Both the position numbers and the translations under genes were made by a program. Of a DNA stretch of 64,000 nt, positions 12,401-24,743 are shown piece after piece (position 1 is the first letter of the stretch; each line of letters starts with the position of its first letter). The stretch spans positions 31,390,305 to 31,454,304 of the forward strand of contig NC_058158.1 of assembly GCF_020080835.1 (NCBI RefSeq), written 5' to 3'. Source of the stretch: Cotesia glomerata. Its lineage: Eukaryota; Arthropoda; Insecta; Hymenoptera; Braconidae. The notes under the pieces were generated by a model. The model saw nothing but the letters and a program-made list of their open reading frames with translations. It searched no databases and had not been told where the DNA came from.

Positions 12401-14196
12401 ATAAATAAGCATCAAAACATTATACATTAAACATAAAAAACTAATTAAAGTTTACAAAATAACCAATGTTTGATAATCGGTCAACTACTGGAACATTCCG
12501 GTTAATTTACTGGATCAAGCCGGTCAACTACTAGTTTTTTTATCTTACCTGCATTTAAATGTAAATTTATATGTAATTTTATTAATAATTGAAATAAATA
12601 ATATCACATATCAAAAACATAAATATTTAAAGTTTAAATAAACTTTGAATTATTTTTTTTTAACGTATAATAATTAAATTATGATCAATTGAAATGCCAA
12701 AAATCCTTAATCGGGCAACTACTGGTACATTTACCCTTGTTTTTAAGAAAAAAATTTTTTTTTTTAAATCATAATTTTTTTACGCTAACAATGTAGTAAA
12801 AAATTTTTTCAAAAATATTTAATTAATTCATTTGTTTATAAACAAATGGCATAAAAAAATTTTAAAAATAATCATTTGATGTCTAAGAAGAATATAAAAT
12901 CAGTAATCAATTAGATTTAAGAAAAAAAAAATTATTTAACATACATTATTTAAATTTTTAATTTTTTTGTTGCTTTAAAAATTAATAATTAATGAAATAA
13001 AAATGTTTTATAAACTTTTATAGCGCCATATCGTTGAGTATGTTTATAAAAAGGGCTCCAAGATGTTTAACAATTTATAGATTAATTATTTAAACTTTTA
13101 TACCGCCTTTTATAACAACACAAACCCGTAAAAAAAATGTTAATTAACAATTGAATAATTTTTTGAAAAATGGTGATACAACTTTTATTACCGCGGAATC
13201 ATATTGTTTGAAGTGTCTAGATGACACCAGAATTTTTTCAAATTTTTTAATTAATATTTAATAGCTTAAAAAAATTATTTATAAACTACGCTCATTAGAG
13301 TGGCGGCGCGCGCATGCCGAAACTGCCGCGCAAAAGCCGATTTTCAACGCTTAATTAAAATTATAAACATTGGAGCTATAATTTCGGTAGTCGAGAACTT
13401 TTTCACTAAAATTTTTTGCTCTTTCAGAATCTTTTTTAATATTTGAGCTATCACTTATACTTTTTGAGATTTTGCCAAAAAGCTGGACGGCTAATTTTTT
13501 TAACAGTTTTTTGTTAATAACAATTGTAATTTTCTTCTCCAGAAAAAATCCAAAAAACGTCTTTTTCTAGATGCCATTCCGGATCATTTAAGCCATCGAC
13601 CATATTTTTAGGAGAAGGAGCTCTATTTTTCGCAAGAAATCAACTTCTCGACTAGACTATACTAGCGTGGGTTTATCAAGACTTTTTTATGTATGAATGT
13701 CACTTTTATAAAATTATAAGAGTAATAAATTAGTTTCAACTTACTTTTAAAGAGTATTAATCTACTATCACAAGGACCAGCATTAAGAAGACAGTTCACA
13801 ACTATTGGAATAGTATTTTTTTCTAATAAGAACTTAAAATCTGTAAAAAAATATTGTCTTAAAATCTGCAATTCCTCTTGGGCTTCCCTTTTTATTCCTT
13901 CATCACAAGTTAAGCAATTATTAACTAAAATTTCCGGAAGTTTGGCTGCATAAAAAATATATTTTAATTAATAATTAAATTCTATATATTAATTCTTAAA
14001 TTTGATTAAATAATGTACTTATACATTTAAAAAGAGCATCGACCTTATTACAAGAAGCTTTATCGGCATAACACTGAATTTTAGGTAAATATTTAGTTAA
14101 TATTTCTTGTGGTACATTTTCAAATTTTGCTTCTGAATCAGAAAAAAGTGTAATTATTCCTAAAACTCCTAACAATATAATTGATTGAATTTTCAT
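9436..14196 (-). CDS. Two-domain chemosensory protein, intron 2 expanded by a transposon; 3 exons, 171 aa
   Basis: Minus-strand exons 14196-14025, 13945-13745 and 9578-9436; GT-AG introns, both phase 1, giving 171 aa. A signal peptide covers residues 1-23 (SDSEA-KFENVP). Domain 1: CYADKASC, x18, CLTC. Domain 2: CLLNAGPC, x19, CPDC, ending FHPQKWQQIEQMYGQ with the typical Trp. Exon 2 fuses the back half of domain 1 to the front half of domain 2 with almost no linker. Intron 2 is 4,166 bp against 82 and 161 bp in the two sister genes; almost all of it is an inverted-repeat element. The splice sites are intact, so the gene may still be expressed. Assigning the distant exon 3 rests on phase, on the matching half-domain and on the sister genes. 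Confidence 0.75.
10025..10982 (+). mobile_element. 5'-truncated non-LTR retrotransposon (copy B)
   Basis: A 240-residue open frame (10029-10751, no ATG at its start) matches the C-terminal part of non-LTR reverse-transcriptase proteins: KHLGVHITNNLFW, the post-RT region, and a terminal YEHSFLISSIRLWREIP block. It is followed by ~190 bp of 3'UTR and a (TAAA)n tail ending at 10982, shared with copy A. The frame is still open, so the insertion is probably young, but most of the protein (endonuclease and RT catalytic motifs) is missing. Confidence 0.75.
11240..12730. repeat. Dispersed CGGTCAACTACTGG-type motif
   Basis: The motif appears inverted near 11247 (CCAGTAGTTGACCG) and direct near 12478, 12523 and 12712 (one as CGGGCAACTACTGG). 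These flank the foldback hairpin on both sides within the larger element. Confidence 0.4.
11589..12208. mobile_element. Foldback (hairpin) element, ~270-bp arms
   Basis: Starts AGGGTGGGGAGCATCTCT at 11589 and ends with its complement at 12208. The two arms (about 11589-11865 and 11948-12208) are near-complementary throughout, with recurring CTCTCAG/CTGAGAG blocks, around an ~80-bp loop. No coding capacity. AGGG ends recall hAT MITEs, but I find no matching 8-bp duplication. Confidence 0.75.
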
Positions 14197-16202
14197 TTTT
14201 AAATACTAGTTAATTTTCGTTAGTTTTACAAAGCAGAAAAATTACACAGACTAAATTATTTTTATAGAAAATTCTTACAAAATCTTCAATAAATCGCACT
14301 TGTTAAATTGACAGATTTTAAGACGAAATGATTTTTCTTTTAAGTATCTAGTCTATATATAGGGACTATATGAATAGATAAGGACGGTTATTTTTATGTT
14401 TCCTTATATTCTAATGGGTCTACAAAAATAATTAATTATAATCTTAAAAGCTATCTTCGCTGACGATAATTATTCTAACATCAATGTCATCATTTATAAC
14501 TAATAAAAATAATTATCCATGAAAAGATTAGTACAATAATGCAGGAACCTTACTAAATATTAAATCTAATAAAACCGTTTTAATATTTATGTACATTAAT
14601 AAATTTTAATTGTTTTTTTATTATAACGGATATCAGACAATAAAAATTATTTTATCTATTTTTAAATCAAGTTCTCCTTGAAAATTTTCTAATTAAAGCC
14701 GCATCATTATAATTTGTATCTATGTTTAAAAAAATGAAAAGTTCTATAAAATATTAATTATTTTTTTTTAACTAATCAATTATTTTTCAAGCAGTAAAAA
14801 TTATTTTTTCTTTTAATTTCAGATTTTTATAATATAAAAGTATATTTTGATATCGATGATTGAAAATGAAGGATGTACATTGATAACCATCAGAAATATG
14901 ATCTTCCTTATTTCATAAAACTTCTCCAAAATTTTTTTTTAAATCAATATGAAATCAGCAGACGCTTAAAAATTTAAAAATTTTTGTCATTAATTGAATT
15001 ATAACTAAAAAAATTGCAATTATAGTTTTTCAAATCTTCTACATGTGAAAATTTTCTTTTTATTAATTTGTTATAATTTTTTATGATAAGAATTCTAAAA
15101 GTTGTCAGATGTCTGTTAATTTAATTTTCATTAATTTTTATATGAAAAATTTAATGTTTTTAATTTATGCACATATACTTCTGTAATATTTAACTCAACC
15201 TCAGTTTTCAAATCTTTGCCAAAAAAAAAAATTGGCGGGATAAATATAAGAATAGTAAAATTGACTGAGCAAACAAAAGTCAATCTTTTCTTCATAATTA
15301 TTATCATTATTATCATCTAAAGTAATTAACTTGATATAATGACAAATGAAATTAACTAAACTGTGGTCATATGAAGCAATGATAATTATATAGTTCATTA
15401 ACCCCTCAAAAGGGCATTTGATGAAGAAATCCTACCTCGATATCCATTTGCGATAAAATAATTCTTGGAACTAGGTACCAGTGTAATTGTATTTGAAGAA
15501 AAAAAAATCATGCCTTTTCACTTTAATAGATTAAATCTCTTATTGAAAAGAGTGAGCAAACAAACATTTAACAGAGGTGATCTAGTTGTGTATGTGAACT
15601 GTCTAACACGCAAGTAAAGTAAATGAAGAGGGGTGCGCACGCGGGTGCAGATCATGTTAAAGTCGAGAGAGACAAGTACATGTACATTGTGCATTGGAAT
15701 TCGGCAAGTGCGTGCAGTTATTTCTAGATAAATACAATCAATAAAGTCGCGTGTGTAGTTTGACAAATAAAAAAAAAAAAAAAAAAAAAAAAAAGAAAAA
15801 TCAGTAAGTATAGATCTTTGCACTAATAAACTTTTGGGCTTGCAACTGCTACTGTATGTCAGTACGATAGTTGTCTTTTGCCAGTTGACAACATAGCACT
15901 ACAGTTCCTATTTTCTTCAGAGCAATATAGTTGAATGTAAACAGACCGGATAGACTCGCCCAATAATATAGATATAGGATTAGGTGACTGTAAGACACCA
16001 GTGGATAAAATATTGCAGGAGGTTTTATTTTTTTATTTTGAATTCGATAAATCTTAAAAATCTACCCGGCAAGTGGACTAGTAATCATTCTACCAATCGG
16101 GAATGTCGAAGTGTCTAAGTTTATTTAGAAATCAGATTGAGGATAACGCGATAAACAAAAAAAGGGATTTAAATAAACAAGAGGGAATTATCGCGGGAGG
16201 AT
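14197..16202. other. Intergenic region and spastin 5' region
   Basis: AT-rich spacer with no supported gene. A pure A tract of about 24 lies at 15770-15794. The 15560-16202 part is less AT-rich and probably holds the spastin promoter and 5'UTR. Confidence 0.5.
14352..14362 (-). promoter_or_regulatory. TATA box of the two-domain CSP gene
   Basis: The minus strand reads CTATATATAGAC about 157 bp upstream of the ATG at 14196. Confidence 0.35.
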
Positions 16203-19200
16203 ATGTCGTACAGTGATGGCGGGCGCTCAGTACGTAAATCTGGCTCAAAGTCGCCTAAGAAATTACGAGTTACTAAATTAGAAAACAGTGATAAAGCTAC
16301 GACTACAATAAGCTACGGGAGTCATCATCATCATCACCACCACCATCATCATCATCGTCATAATTTAATAGATGCTCCGCAACCGTCAATACACAAGCGC
16401 AATCTCTATATCGTATCATTCCCACTCATACTAGTTTTCAATGTGTTAAGAACACTGCTGTATCAGCTGTTTGTTGTTTTTAAGTATCTTTACGCGTCGA
16501 CGAACCACTTGATTCGTAGAACTAAAACAAACAAAAGCCAGTGTCAGTTTGAGATTATTGTTAGACCTGAGACTAACGATTTACTGGCCGTGTCAAGTGA
16601 TCAAGATAATTCGGTTATGTCGCAAATTGCCAGAAGACCTGCTGGTCCGGGTCCTGGTGATCCGTTGCTAGCTAAACAAAAACATCACCATCGGAGGGCT
16701 TTTGAATTTATCAGTAAAGCTTTGAAAATTGATGAAGAAAATGAAGGTATTGTTTATTTATTCAATAATATATCTAAGTGTGATGTTTGTTGCATAAATA
16801 GATAACCTTACTTTTTTTTTCTTTTATTAGGACATAAAGAGATGGCGATTGAATTATACAAAAAAGGCATTGGAGAGTTAGAAAAGGGAGTTGCTGTCGA
16901 GTGCTATGGAGGCAGAGGAGAAGTTTATGAAAGAGCACAGAGATTACATGAGAAAATGCGAACTAACTTGGTTATGGCCAAGGACAGACTTGATTCTTTA
17001 GGTATAATTATTTATAAATTTTCCTTTTTTTTTTTTTTTTACTTTATGTGAATGCACTTTCATAAATTATTATTTTATTTTTTGTTAAATGTTACAAATT
17101 TATGCACAAACTGTCCATAAATTTTAATGTTTAATACATAATTTAGCATGAAAATGAAGTTAACCGACATTTCAAAACTTTTAGAAATTTTTTATTGAAA
17201 AAATTTCAATTAAACAAAAAAAAAAAATTTCACACCTAAAATACTTGAAAAACTATAAGTGCAATTTTTTAGAAATATCTTTTTACTTGTAATTTAATTA
17301 ATAAAAAAAAATCAAAAATTTTTAGACGTCTGCTAACTTCAGTGTCATAATTTAGCATGATATTTATGTAAATAATTATAAATGTGAATAGTATATTGAA
17401 ATGACAGTGAATCATACTAAATGTTGATATAACAATTTTTATTTAAAGACTAATGATAATTATTAGATGTGTTTATTATTATTTAGTTCTATGCCTTATG
17501 TGTAAAGCATGACGCAGACGATTTTTATTTATTTTCTTGTAGCAAATATTTGTGCGCTGAAAAAATTGGAATTAGCTAATGATTGCCGTGGTAATGACAA
17601 AAGTACTCAGGAAAGCGCTTCGGATACATCTGACAGTTATGATAAGATAAAGTATCCAAGGAACAGGAAAAATAACATGATATTACGTTCAAATGAATCT
17701 TTAACGGGTCCTAGTAATAATACTATCAAACCTTGTGTCAATAATTCAAATACTGCCAATGCACATACGCATATTAATAAGTCAACAATACCAAAACCAA
17801 TATCACCAAAAATTAGTCATATTCGTACTTCAGAAGGTATTTAATTTACAATAATTTATTTTTTTTTGTTTGCATTTATAGCTAGCATGGCAACTACTAA
17901 AATTTATTGATAAGTTTAGACTGTGTATATTATTAAAATTTGATTGTTAAATAAATAAGTAATCATGATATAAAATTAAAATAATTTTGTTATTTATTTA
18001 CAATGTTACAGCATCTGGTAGAAAGCTGACAGTTCCAGGAAAGCGAGTACCAGGTACAATAAGTAAAAGTCAAACTTTACCTCGAAGTATGGGTCGTTCA
18101 ACACCTACACACTCGTGTCATCGGACGACGCCAATCAAGCCTTCAGGGACACCTCCGTCCATTAGAAGACAGTTGTCAGTGCCTGGGAATGGATCTCCGA
18201 TAAGACGTCCTGGTACACCGGGTGGTTCAAACAGTAATCGAGGAACTCCCTCGAGAAAAGTTCCAATGTTAAAAGGCGTTGATCCGAAACTGGCCCAAGT
18301 TATTCTAGATGAAATTTTAGAAGGAGGTACTGCAGTACAGTGGGACGACATTGCTGGCCAAGAAGTTGCTAAACAAGCACTCCAGGAAATGGTAATATTA
18401 CCGTCTCTTCGACCTGAACTGTTTACAGGTTTAAGAACACCAGCACGAGGTTTGCTGTTGTTTGGACCACCTGGTAATGGAAAAACTTTGTTAGCTCGCG
18501 CTGTGGCTACTCAATGTAATGCTACATTTTTTTCAATATCTGCGGCTAGTTTGACGTCAAAATACGTCGGTGAAGGAGAGAAATTGGTTAGAGCACTGTT
18601 TGCTATAGCACGAGAGCTTCAACCATCTGTTATTTTCATTGATGAGGTTGATTCTCTACTGAGTGAAAGACGTGACAATGAACACGAGGCATCAAGAAGA
18701 CTAAAAACGGAGTTCCTGGTAGAATTTGATGGTCTGCCTTGCAATCCTGATGAACGTGTTCTCGTTATGGCAGCGACTAATCGACCTCAGGAATTAGATG
18801 AAGCAGCATTGAGACGGTTTCCTAAACGAGTTTATGTTACTTTGCCAGATCTTCAAACGCGAGTTACACTTTTAAAGAGACTTTTAAGTAAGCACAGTGA
18901 TCCTTTGACACCTGAAGAACTTTATAAAACAGCAGTTCTAACGGATGGCTATTCTGGAAGTGATTTAACTGGCTTAGCCAAAGATGCTGCACTTGGACCG
19001 ATTCGAGGTAAATTTTTTATCAATTATAATTTTTACTATTTCTTTACTATGACTTATTTAATATTTTAATTATAGAACTTAATCCGGAGCAAGTAAAAGC
19101 TCTTGACTTGAATCTTGTTCGCAATATCACTATGCAAGATTTTTTGGACTCTTTGAAAAGAATTCGCCGATCCGTATCACCGTCAAGCCTCGCCGCTTTT

Positions 19201-19239
19201 GAAAAATGGAGTTTTGAGTATGGAGACGTAAGTCTCTGA
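16203..19239 (+). CDS. spas: Spastin, microtubule-severing AAA ATPase; 5 exons, 722 aa
   Basis: Exons 16203-16746, 16831-17001, 17543-17836, 18012-19007 and 19076-19239; all GT-AG, all phase 1, giving 722 aa. Spastin severs microtubules as an ATP-driven hexamer and shapes endoplasmic reticulum tubules. Residues 40-50 are an uninterrupted His tract. A hydrophobic hairpin (about 68-100) inserts in ER membrane. The MIT domain (about 162-238) spans exons 1-2. The linker 240-400 is Ser/Thr/Pro/Arg-rich and includes the expected microtubule-binding region. The AAA domain has Walker A GPPGNGKT (about 488-495), Walker B VIFIDEVDSLL, sensor 1 MAATNRP and arginine fingers in ALRRFPKR. The C-terminus FEKWSFEYGDVSL matches the family end, so the gene is complete. 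The ATG is the first in frame after an upstream in-frame region without one. Confidence 0.95.
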
Positions 19240-22200
19240 TTTATCAAGTGCCCGTTTAAGGGCCCTTATACTTGAATATTTGTAATACCTCGAATAAAAA
19301 AACGCGCTCACATTTTTACTACTATTTTTGCACTGAGGATAAAAGTACTGAAAGACCTCAAGGCAAATTTCGTTATTAATTACATCAGTAAATAAAAGTG
19401 AGAATTTTTTAAGTGATATTATTAGCAACACTGCGAAAAGATAAGCCATTTAATCGATTGAAAATTGTTTAGAAATTGATAAAAAAAAGTTTCTATAGCT
19501 TCAGTAATTATTAAATAAGCACATTGAGAATTAATAATTTTTAAAAATGGAGTATATTTAGATTTACAAATGCAACCATGCACGTCCATAAGAATAATAA
19601 AATAAAATAAAAGTATCCAATACAAACAAAAAAAAAAAAAAACAAAAAAAAAACAAATAAAATCAGTCACTAATCTAGTCCTAGTTAGAAACACATGTAC
19701 AAAAATACATATATCAAAAACTACAATACTAACCGTAAGAATAATATACCAGTGAACTGATGGTTCTAAAGAAAAATTTAATTGGCAAATAAATAAGGTA
19801 CATCGATTGAAAAAGTGAAAAATTTATCAGACAACGAATTAAAATAGTACCTAATGTAAACCATTTTGTTATTGGAAAACAGTGATATTGCCAATTTTTT
19901 TTCTTATATTAGAAACCCAAAAAAAAGACTTGCCCATTAGAAAATTGATTGAGAATATTTTTGTGGTTTTCTTAGTCAATGGTTGTGTAATGATCAAGAA
20001 AGCTAAGAATAGATAATTAGCATAGGTAAAATTTAAATGATTAATTTAATTATTGATCAATAATACGTAAAGTTTTTGCAATGATTGATAATTGTTTTTT
20101 GCGCATGCAAATAATAACAGAAAGATAATCGATGTCTATCATTTTGCATGTATATTTATTCGCTCTCTTCATATATAATTGGTATTCGATATATATATAT
20201 ATATATATATGTATAAATATATTTATAAAAATAATTGTAATATCGTAACTACTGTCGTTCAAATCGTACGCAAAAATTGGACGATGTAAGGTGATATTTT
20301 CAAACGAATTGTTATATTAATTAAACATTGAGCCTCTTCAATCTTAATTGTACTACTAAAATCGCAGTTGCTTCTTACTGCCACGCAAAATAGAATCATT
20401 TTTTTAATAATTGATCGAATAAGTACAAACACGAAGGCTGTTATGAAATAACATTTTGTTTTGTTTTTTTGTTAAATGTGTTATCTTTGATTATTTGAAG
20501 AAAAAAATTGTAATTAATGTTGAGTTTTTTGGAGGAATCTTATTATGTATTCCATGACAATTGCTTCGTATTTGTAACTTGTTATTTAATTTATTAACGA
20601 AACATTCCGTAAAAAAAATATTTATATGTATATATTATATTTATAAGCTTGATAACACTTTTATGTTTAAATAGTGATGTCATATATTGTTGTAATTATA
20701 CTAAATCATTGATTTCTTTTTACTTTTTGAAATAACGTACGGGTGAAAAAAAAAAAAAAAAAAAAAGAATGTTTTCCAAAGCTCAAAAAAAATATATATA
20801 TTTTTGTTTTTCAAATAAAATAAAAAATGCGCACTTACCAGCACATATTTATTATTGAATTTTGATCAAAATCTGTGGTAATAAAAAAAGTAATAACGTA
20901 AAAAAAATAATGAAATCAATTCAATCGATTAATAGGAAAGTACAGCATTTCTTTAAAAATGCTATTTTCCTACGCCTTCCGATTTAAGATACAATTCAGC
21001 CTTGATCCAGTTATTTTGCTACTTTTATAAACTCATAGCATTAAATTAAATAAGAAAATCAACAAAAAATAATGTAATAAGAAAATTACCGATTACTTTT
21101 TGATTAATGTGTCGAATGAAATGGCAAAAAATATTTTATAATTAATAAAAAATAATAAGATGTATGTAGAAGGCTTTTAAATTTTACATATTGGACTTGA
21201 TGTAATGGTGGATCCGTTATTATAATCGATGCTTTGGTGTACATTTACAAACGCGTTTAAATGGAATTATGTGATGACAGACAATTGCAATATTGTACAT
21301 GCTACAAACAATCATTACTTATATTATTGGATAATTTGTTGTGTTTCTTAAATCAAAGTTAATTATTTTTCACGACTTCCAAAACTGTAATAAGCAAACT
21401 ATTATTAAAAATTATTGTAATTTACTCCCAAAATTTTCTTCCATTCCAAGCAGTTTCTTAAAAATAATCAAATTATCCATTATTTACTTCGTAGCGATGT
21501 ATATGTTAATTAATAATTTCACTTTGCGATATTATATTTATATTTAAAAATAAAAATTATATTAAATTTATAGTATTAATAGTATTAGTGCGTAATTGCC
21601 GTTGATTCAATAATAAAGAATTGTATGTGTTATGTATACACTCGCTATTTTCTAGTCGCCATCGCCTATGCGATCAATTAGATTCAAATAATTCAAAAAA
21701 CAATATTAAGTCCATTTAAATTATTAATAAACAATGTAAAATATGAGATGGTGAATAAAAATTATATTGCGTTTAAATTTATGTGATATTTGTTTATCAT
21801 TACTGTGGACACAAATCGTTGGAAAAAAAAATACGATCATGTATTTTAAATATTTATTCCTTTCATTTTTCATTTAAAGGACAATTTGTTTATTTTTTTT
21901 TGTTTTTTATTCTTTTTTTATTATAAGATAACATTATCCTAAGCATTGTTGAGGTTTTTGCGAACCTCTCATACCTAAATTATTTTTTATATAACATTCT
22001 TTTATCATTTTATTTTTCTTTACGTCTTCCATTACTTCACTGATTAATAGTTATCCATAGTCAGAATCTTTTATTTTTTTTTGCTGCCAGCGTTTAATTT
22101 TATTTATTAGTTATATTGTAATTATAATTTTTATCTATATATTAATTATATCATCGTCATTATCAAAATCCCATTAAATCAGAATTACTTGTTTGTCTGA

Positions 22201-23799
22201 TTTTATACATTATTTCTTAGCGTTACACGTTTGATAGCTGACTATGGACAAATTTTTATTTTATTTTATTTTTTTGGTGAAAAGTGCGAATAGAAATTGT
22301 GGGGCATCCTTAAAAAATTATTTTATCATCGGTGGCTGTTATTACAATCACATAAAACACAAAAAATTTCGTCATAGTTAATCAGAAAAAATCACATTGA
22401 AAAAAGTTATTACAACAGTACTTTACAATTAATAAATAAATTACAAAAATTAATTTTTTTTCTTGATAAATTATTCAATTAAAATTACTAATCATAGTTT
22501 ATCATATTTTAAAAATGGATTATTATCATAAATATTATGTAATTCGACATAATCTTCATTTAACCACACAATAACTTGGAAGACACTAATGGATAAATCA
22601 ACATGTCATGTATTTTTGTTTATAATAAACTCTCTTAATTGAGACCAAAATGTCGTCCAATGATAAAGCAAAATTTACAAATAATCATTAGATTTACAGA
22701 GAGTTTGAATGTTAGTGAAAGTAAAATTGAATGAAAAAAAAAGATACAGTTAAAGAAAGACGAAAAGAAAAGATGTTAACTAATAAAAATAATATGTTTA
22801 AATTACGATTAATATATAAATGAAAGTTCAATTTATAATTCTTTAATTTAAATAGTTTATTATTTAAACGATTAATAAAATTATTTTAATTTAATGATTT
22901 GTCAAGATGGTGAAACACAAAGTAAAAGTTTCACAACCACCGACGATAAACGCACTGTCATTTTATTATTCATCATTTTGTTTCCAATCAATTTTCTACA
23001 TTAACTATGATTGCTCCGCATTAAGAGCCCTAGAGTTCTCATCACGTAATGTTAAACCAATTTTTCTTATCTATTCTTGAGACTAAAACTTATCTCACAT
23101 CAAAAAGTTGTTTTAAAAAAAAAACTTACTTGTCTTTATAAAGAGAAAAAAAAAAAGAACAAAACGACAATCACGCTTCACAAAGAAACAAACAAAAATA
23201 TAAATTTAACTCAAATTATTTTTTTATATGGATATGACATTAAATATTAAATGAGTACAGGGCTCTGTCGTAGCAAAACTACAATCAAAATTATTATACA
23301 GTTCACGTCACGCTCGCACAATTCTAATTAAAAATTTATTTCTGAAAACTAGTAATTCAACTCACTGAACAATAGTTTGAGTTCACTTGCAGTGATTTAA
23401 CAATTGGATATGGAAATATATAGATGAACAACATTTTAATTTATTCTTTTTTTTTTTTGTTTTTGTTTTAATTGTTAGTATTACTTTTAGTCTCGAAGAA
23501 TATATAACAAATTATTCCGATATGCAGAATCGTCAAGATCAATGTATAATTAATAATGTATTTTGTGTGAATGTTTATTTTTTGTAAATTATTCTTGATT
23601 CATTATCGAGAGAGCGTGAACGCATTTGTTTTTGTACCAGACACGTGATTACTCAAAGAAGCCCCTGTTTGGATATTTTCGAAAGTTAATTATTATTACT
23701 GTTTTTATTTTTATTTTTTTTTATTTTAAATCCATTTTATCTGATCTGTCACATGTCTCGAAAATCAATTGGTCGTACTTAATATCTGCAAGATCGGTT
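19240..23799. other. AT-rich non-coding block
   Basis: Spastin 3'UTR (candidate AATAAAG near 21611) and, from the right side, probably the 3'UTR of the minus-strand gene ending at 23800. A (TA)10-like run sits at 20190-20210 and an A tract at 20748-20766. No gene found. Confidence 0.5.
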
Positions 23800-23959
23800 T
23801 CATTGTGTAGGATACTGCGGCATTGTATAAACCACAGTTTGCTGTCCAGGCTGAAGACCAGCTGTTCCTGTTGGTGGTGCGGCAGTGGCTTGTCCTGGTT
23901 GCCACGCACCAGCTGCAGGTGCTGGCATTCTCATACTATTCATGTACTGCTGAGCTTGC
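23800..23959 (-). CDS. C-terminal exon of an unidentified Gln/Pro/Ala-rich protein (partial)
   Basis: The minus-strand frame from the gap edge to a TGA at 23800-23802 reads QAQQYMNSMRMPAPAAG, AWQPGQATAAPPTG and QTVVYTMPQYPTQ-stop. Composition and GC content differ sharply from the surrounding AT-rich DNA, as expected of coding sequence. The rest lies in or beyond the 100-N gap. The low-complexity composition suggests an RNA-binding or adaptor protein tail, but I cannot identify the gene. Confidence 0.5.
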
Positions 23960-24059
23960 NNNNNNNNNNNNNNNNNNNNNNNNNNNNNNNNNNNNNNNNN
24001 NNNNNNNNNNNNNNNNNNNNNNNNNNNNNNNNNNNNNNNNNNNNNNNNNNNNNNNNNNN
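23960..24059. other. Assembly gap, 100 N
   Basis: Exactly 100 N, the usual placeholder for a scaffold join of unknown size. It cuts the minus-strand exon to its left. Confidence 0.99.
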
Positions 24060-24659
24060 AAACGTTGGCTGTTAGTAGTAGTAGTAGTGGTAAGAAAGAA
24101 AGAACGAACGAAATAAATGTATAAGTGCATAAAACCTCGAATACGAAGCTTTGGTTGTTGGGTTAGAGGGTGACCATAGGGAGAGACGCCCGGTAAAGGG
24201 AGAAGGTTTTAACCGCGGCATGCAATACACTAAGAAATTTGGCCTCGAGTGCATCGGACGACGGGGCCCCCAGTTCGTTGTTCGCAAAGAGCCCCAGACT
24301 GCATGTGTTGCGCGCCTGGTAATCTACTCTCTATACACTCGTCTCTTTTTTATTCTCGCTCCCTCCTGCTCAGTCATATTCGTTGGCCGCCGCGCTTCGT
24401 ATTCTTCTTGTTATTTTTTTTCTTCTTTTATTATTTCCTTCTCCTTCTACTTCTTCGTCTCTTTCATTTCATTTTATTCTTATTTTATTTTATTATTATC
24501 ATCATCATCATCATCGTCGTCATTATTATTATTATTATTATTATTTTTTATTTTACTTTTGCACTCTTCTTGGGGTTTTCGCACGGGCCAATGAGAAGGC
24601 GTGCTTGACGAGCCAGCCAGACTAACATGAAAATGGCCAACCAGCAGTGGCGCGGCAAC

Positions 24660-24675
24660 GACGGCGACGACGACA

Positions 24676-24706
<31 letters not shown>

Positions 24707-24710
24707 CGGT

Positions 24711-24742
<32 letters not shown>
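24660..24742. repeat. Compound trinucleotide repeat (GAC)n-(TGC)n
   Basis: About nine GAC units followed by about eleven TGC units, preceded at 24497-24545 by ATC and ATT repeats. The open frames across it are repeat artefacts. Confidence 0.9.

Positions 24743-24743
<1 letters not shown>

Larger units (their letters stand above)
9660..13707. mobile_element. ~4-kb terminal-inverted-repeat element inside a CSP intron
   Basis: A perfect 66-bp inverted repeat lies at 9726-9791 and 13596-13661 (beginning TATAGTCTAGTCGAGAAG). Similarity continues outward imperfectly (TCATACGTAAAAAA at 9665 against TCATACATAAAAAA on the other strand near 13695), with an extra ~25 bp on the left. No transposase frame is visible. 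The interior holds a non-LTR fragment (10025-10982) and a foldback hairpin (11589-12208). A TA dinucleotide flanks both core ends, but target-site duplication is not certain. Superfamily not assigned. Confidence 0.7.

Noticed and set aside
13662..13871. Separate small secreted protein starting MQILRQYF
   Set aside because: It is the inside of exon 2 of the two-domain CSP; the frame continues upstream to a proper acceptor at 13946.
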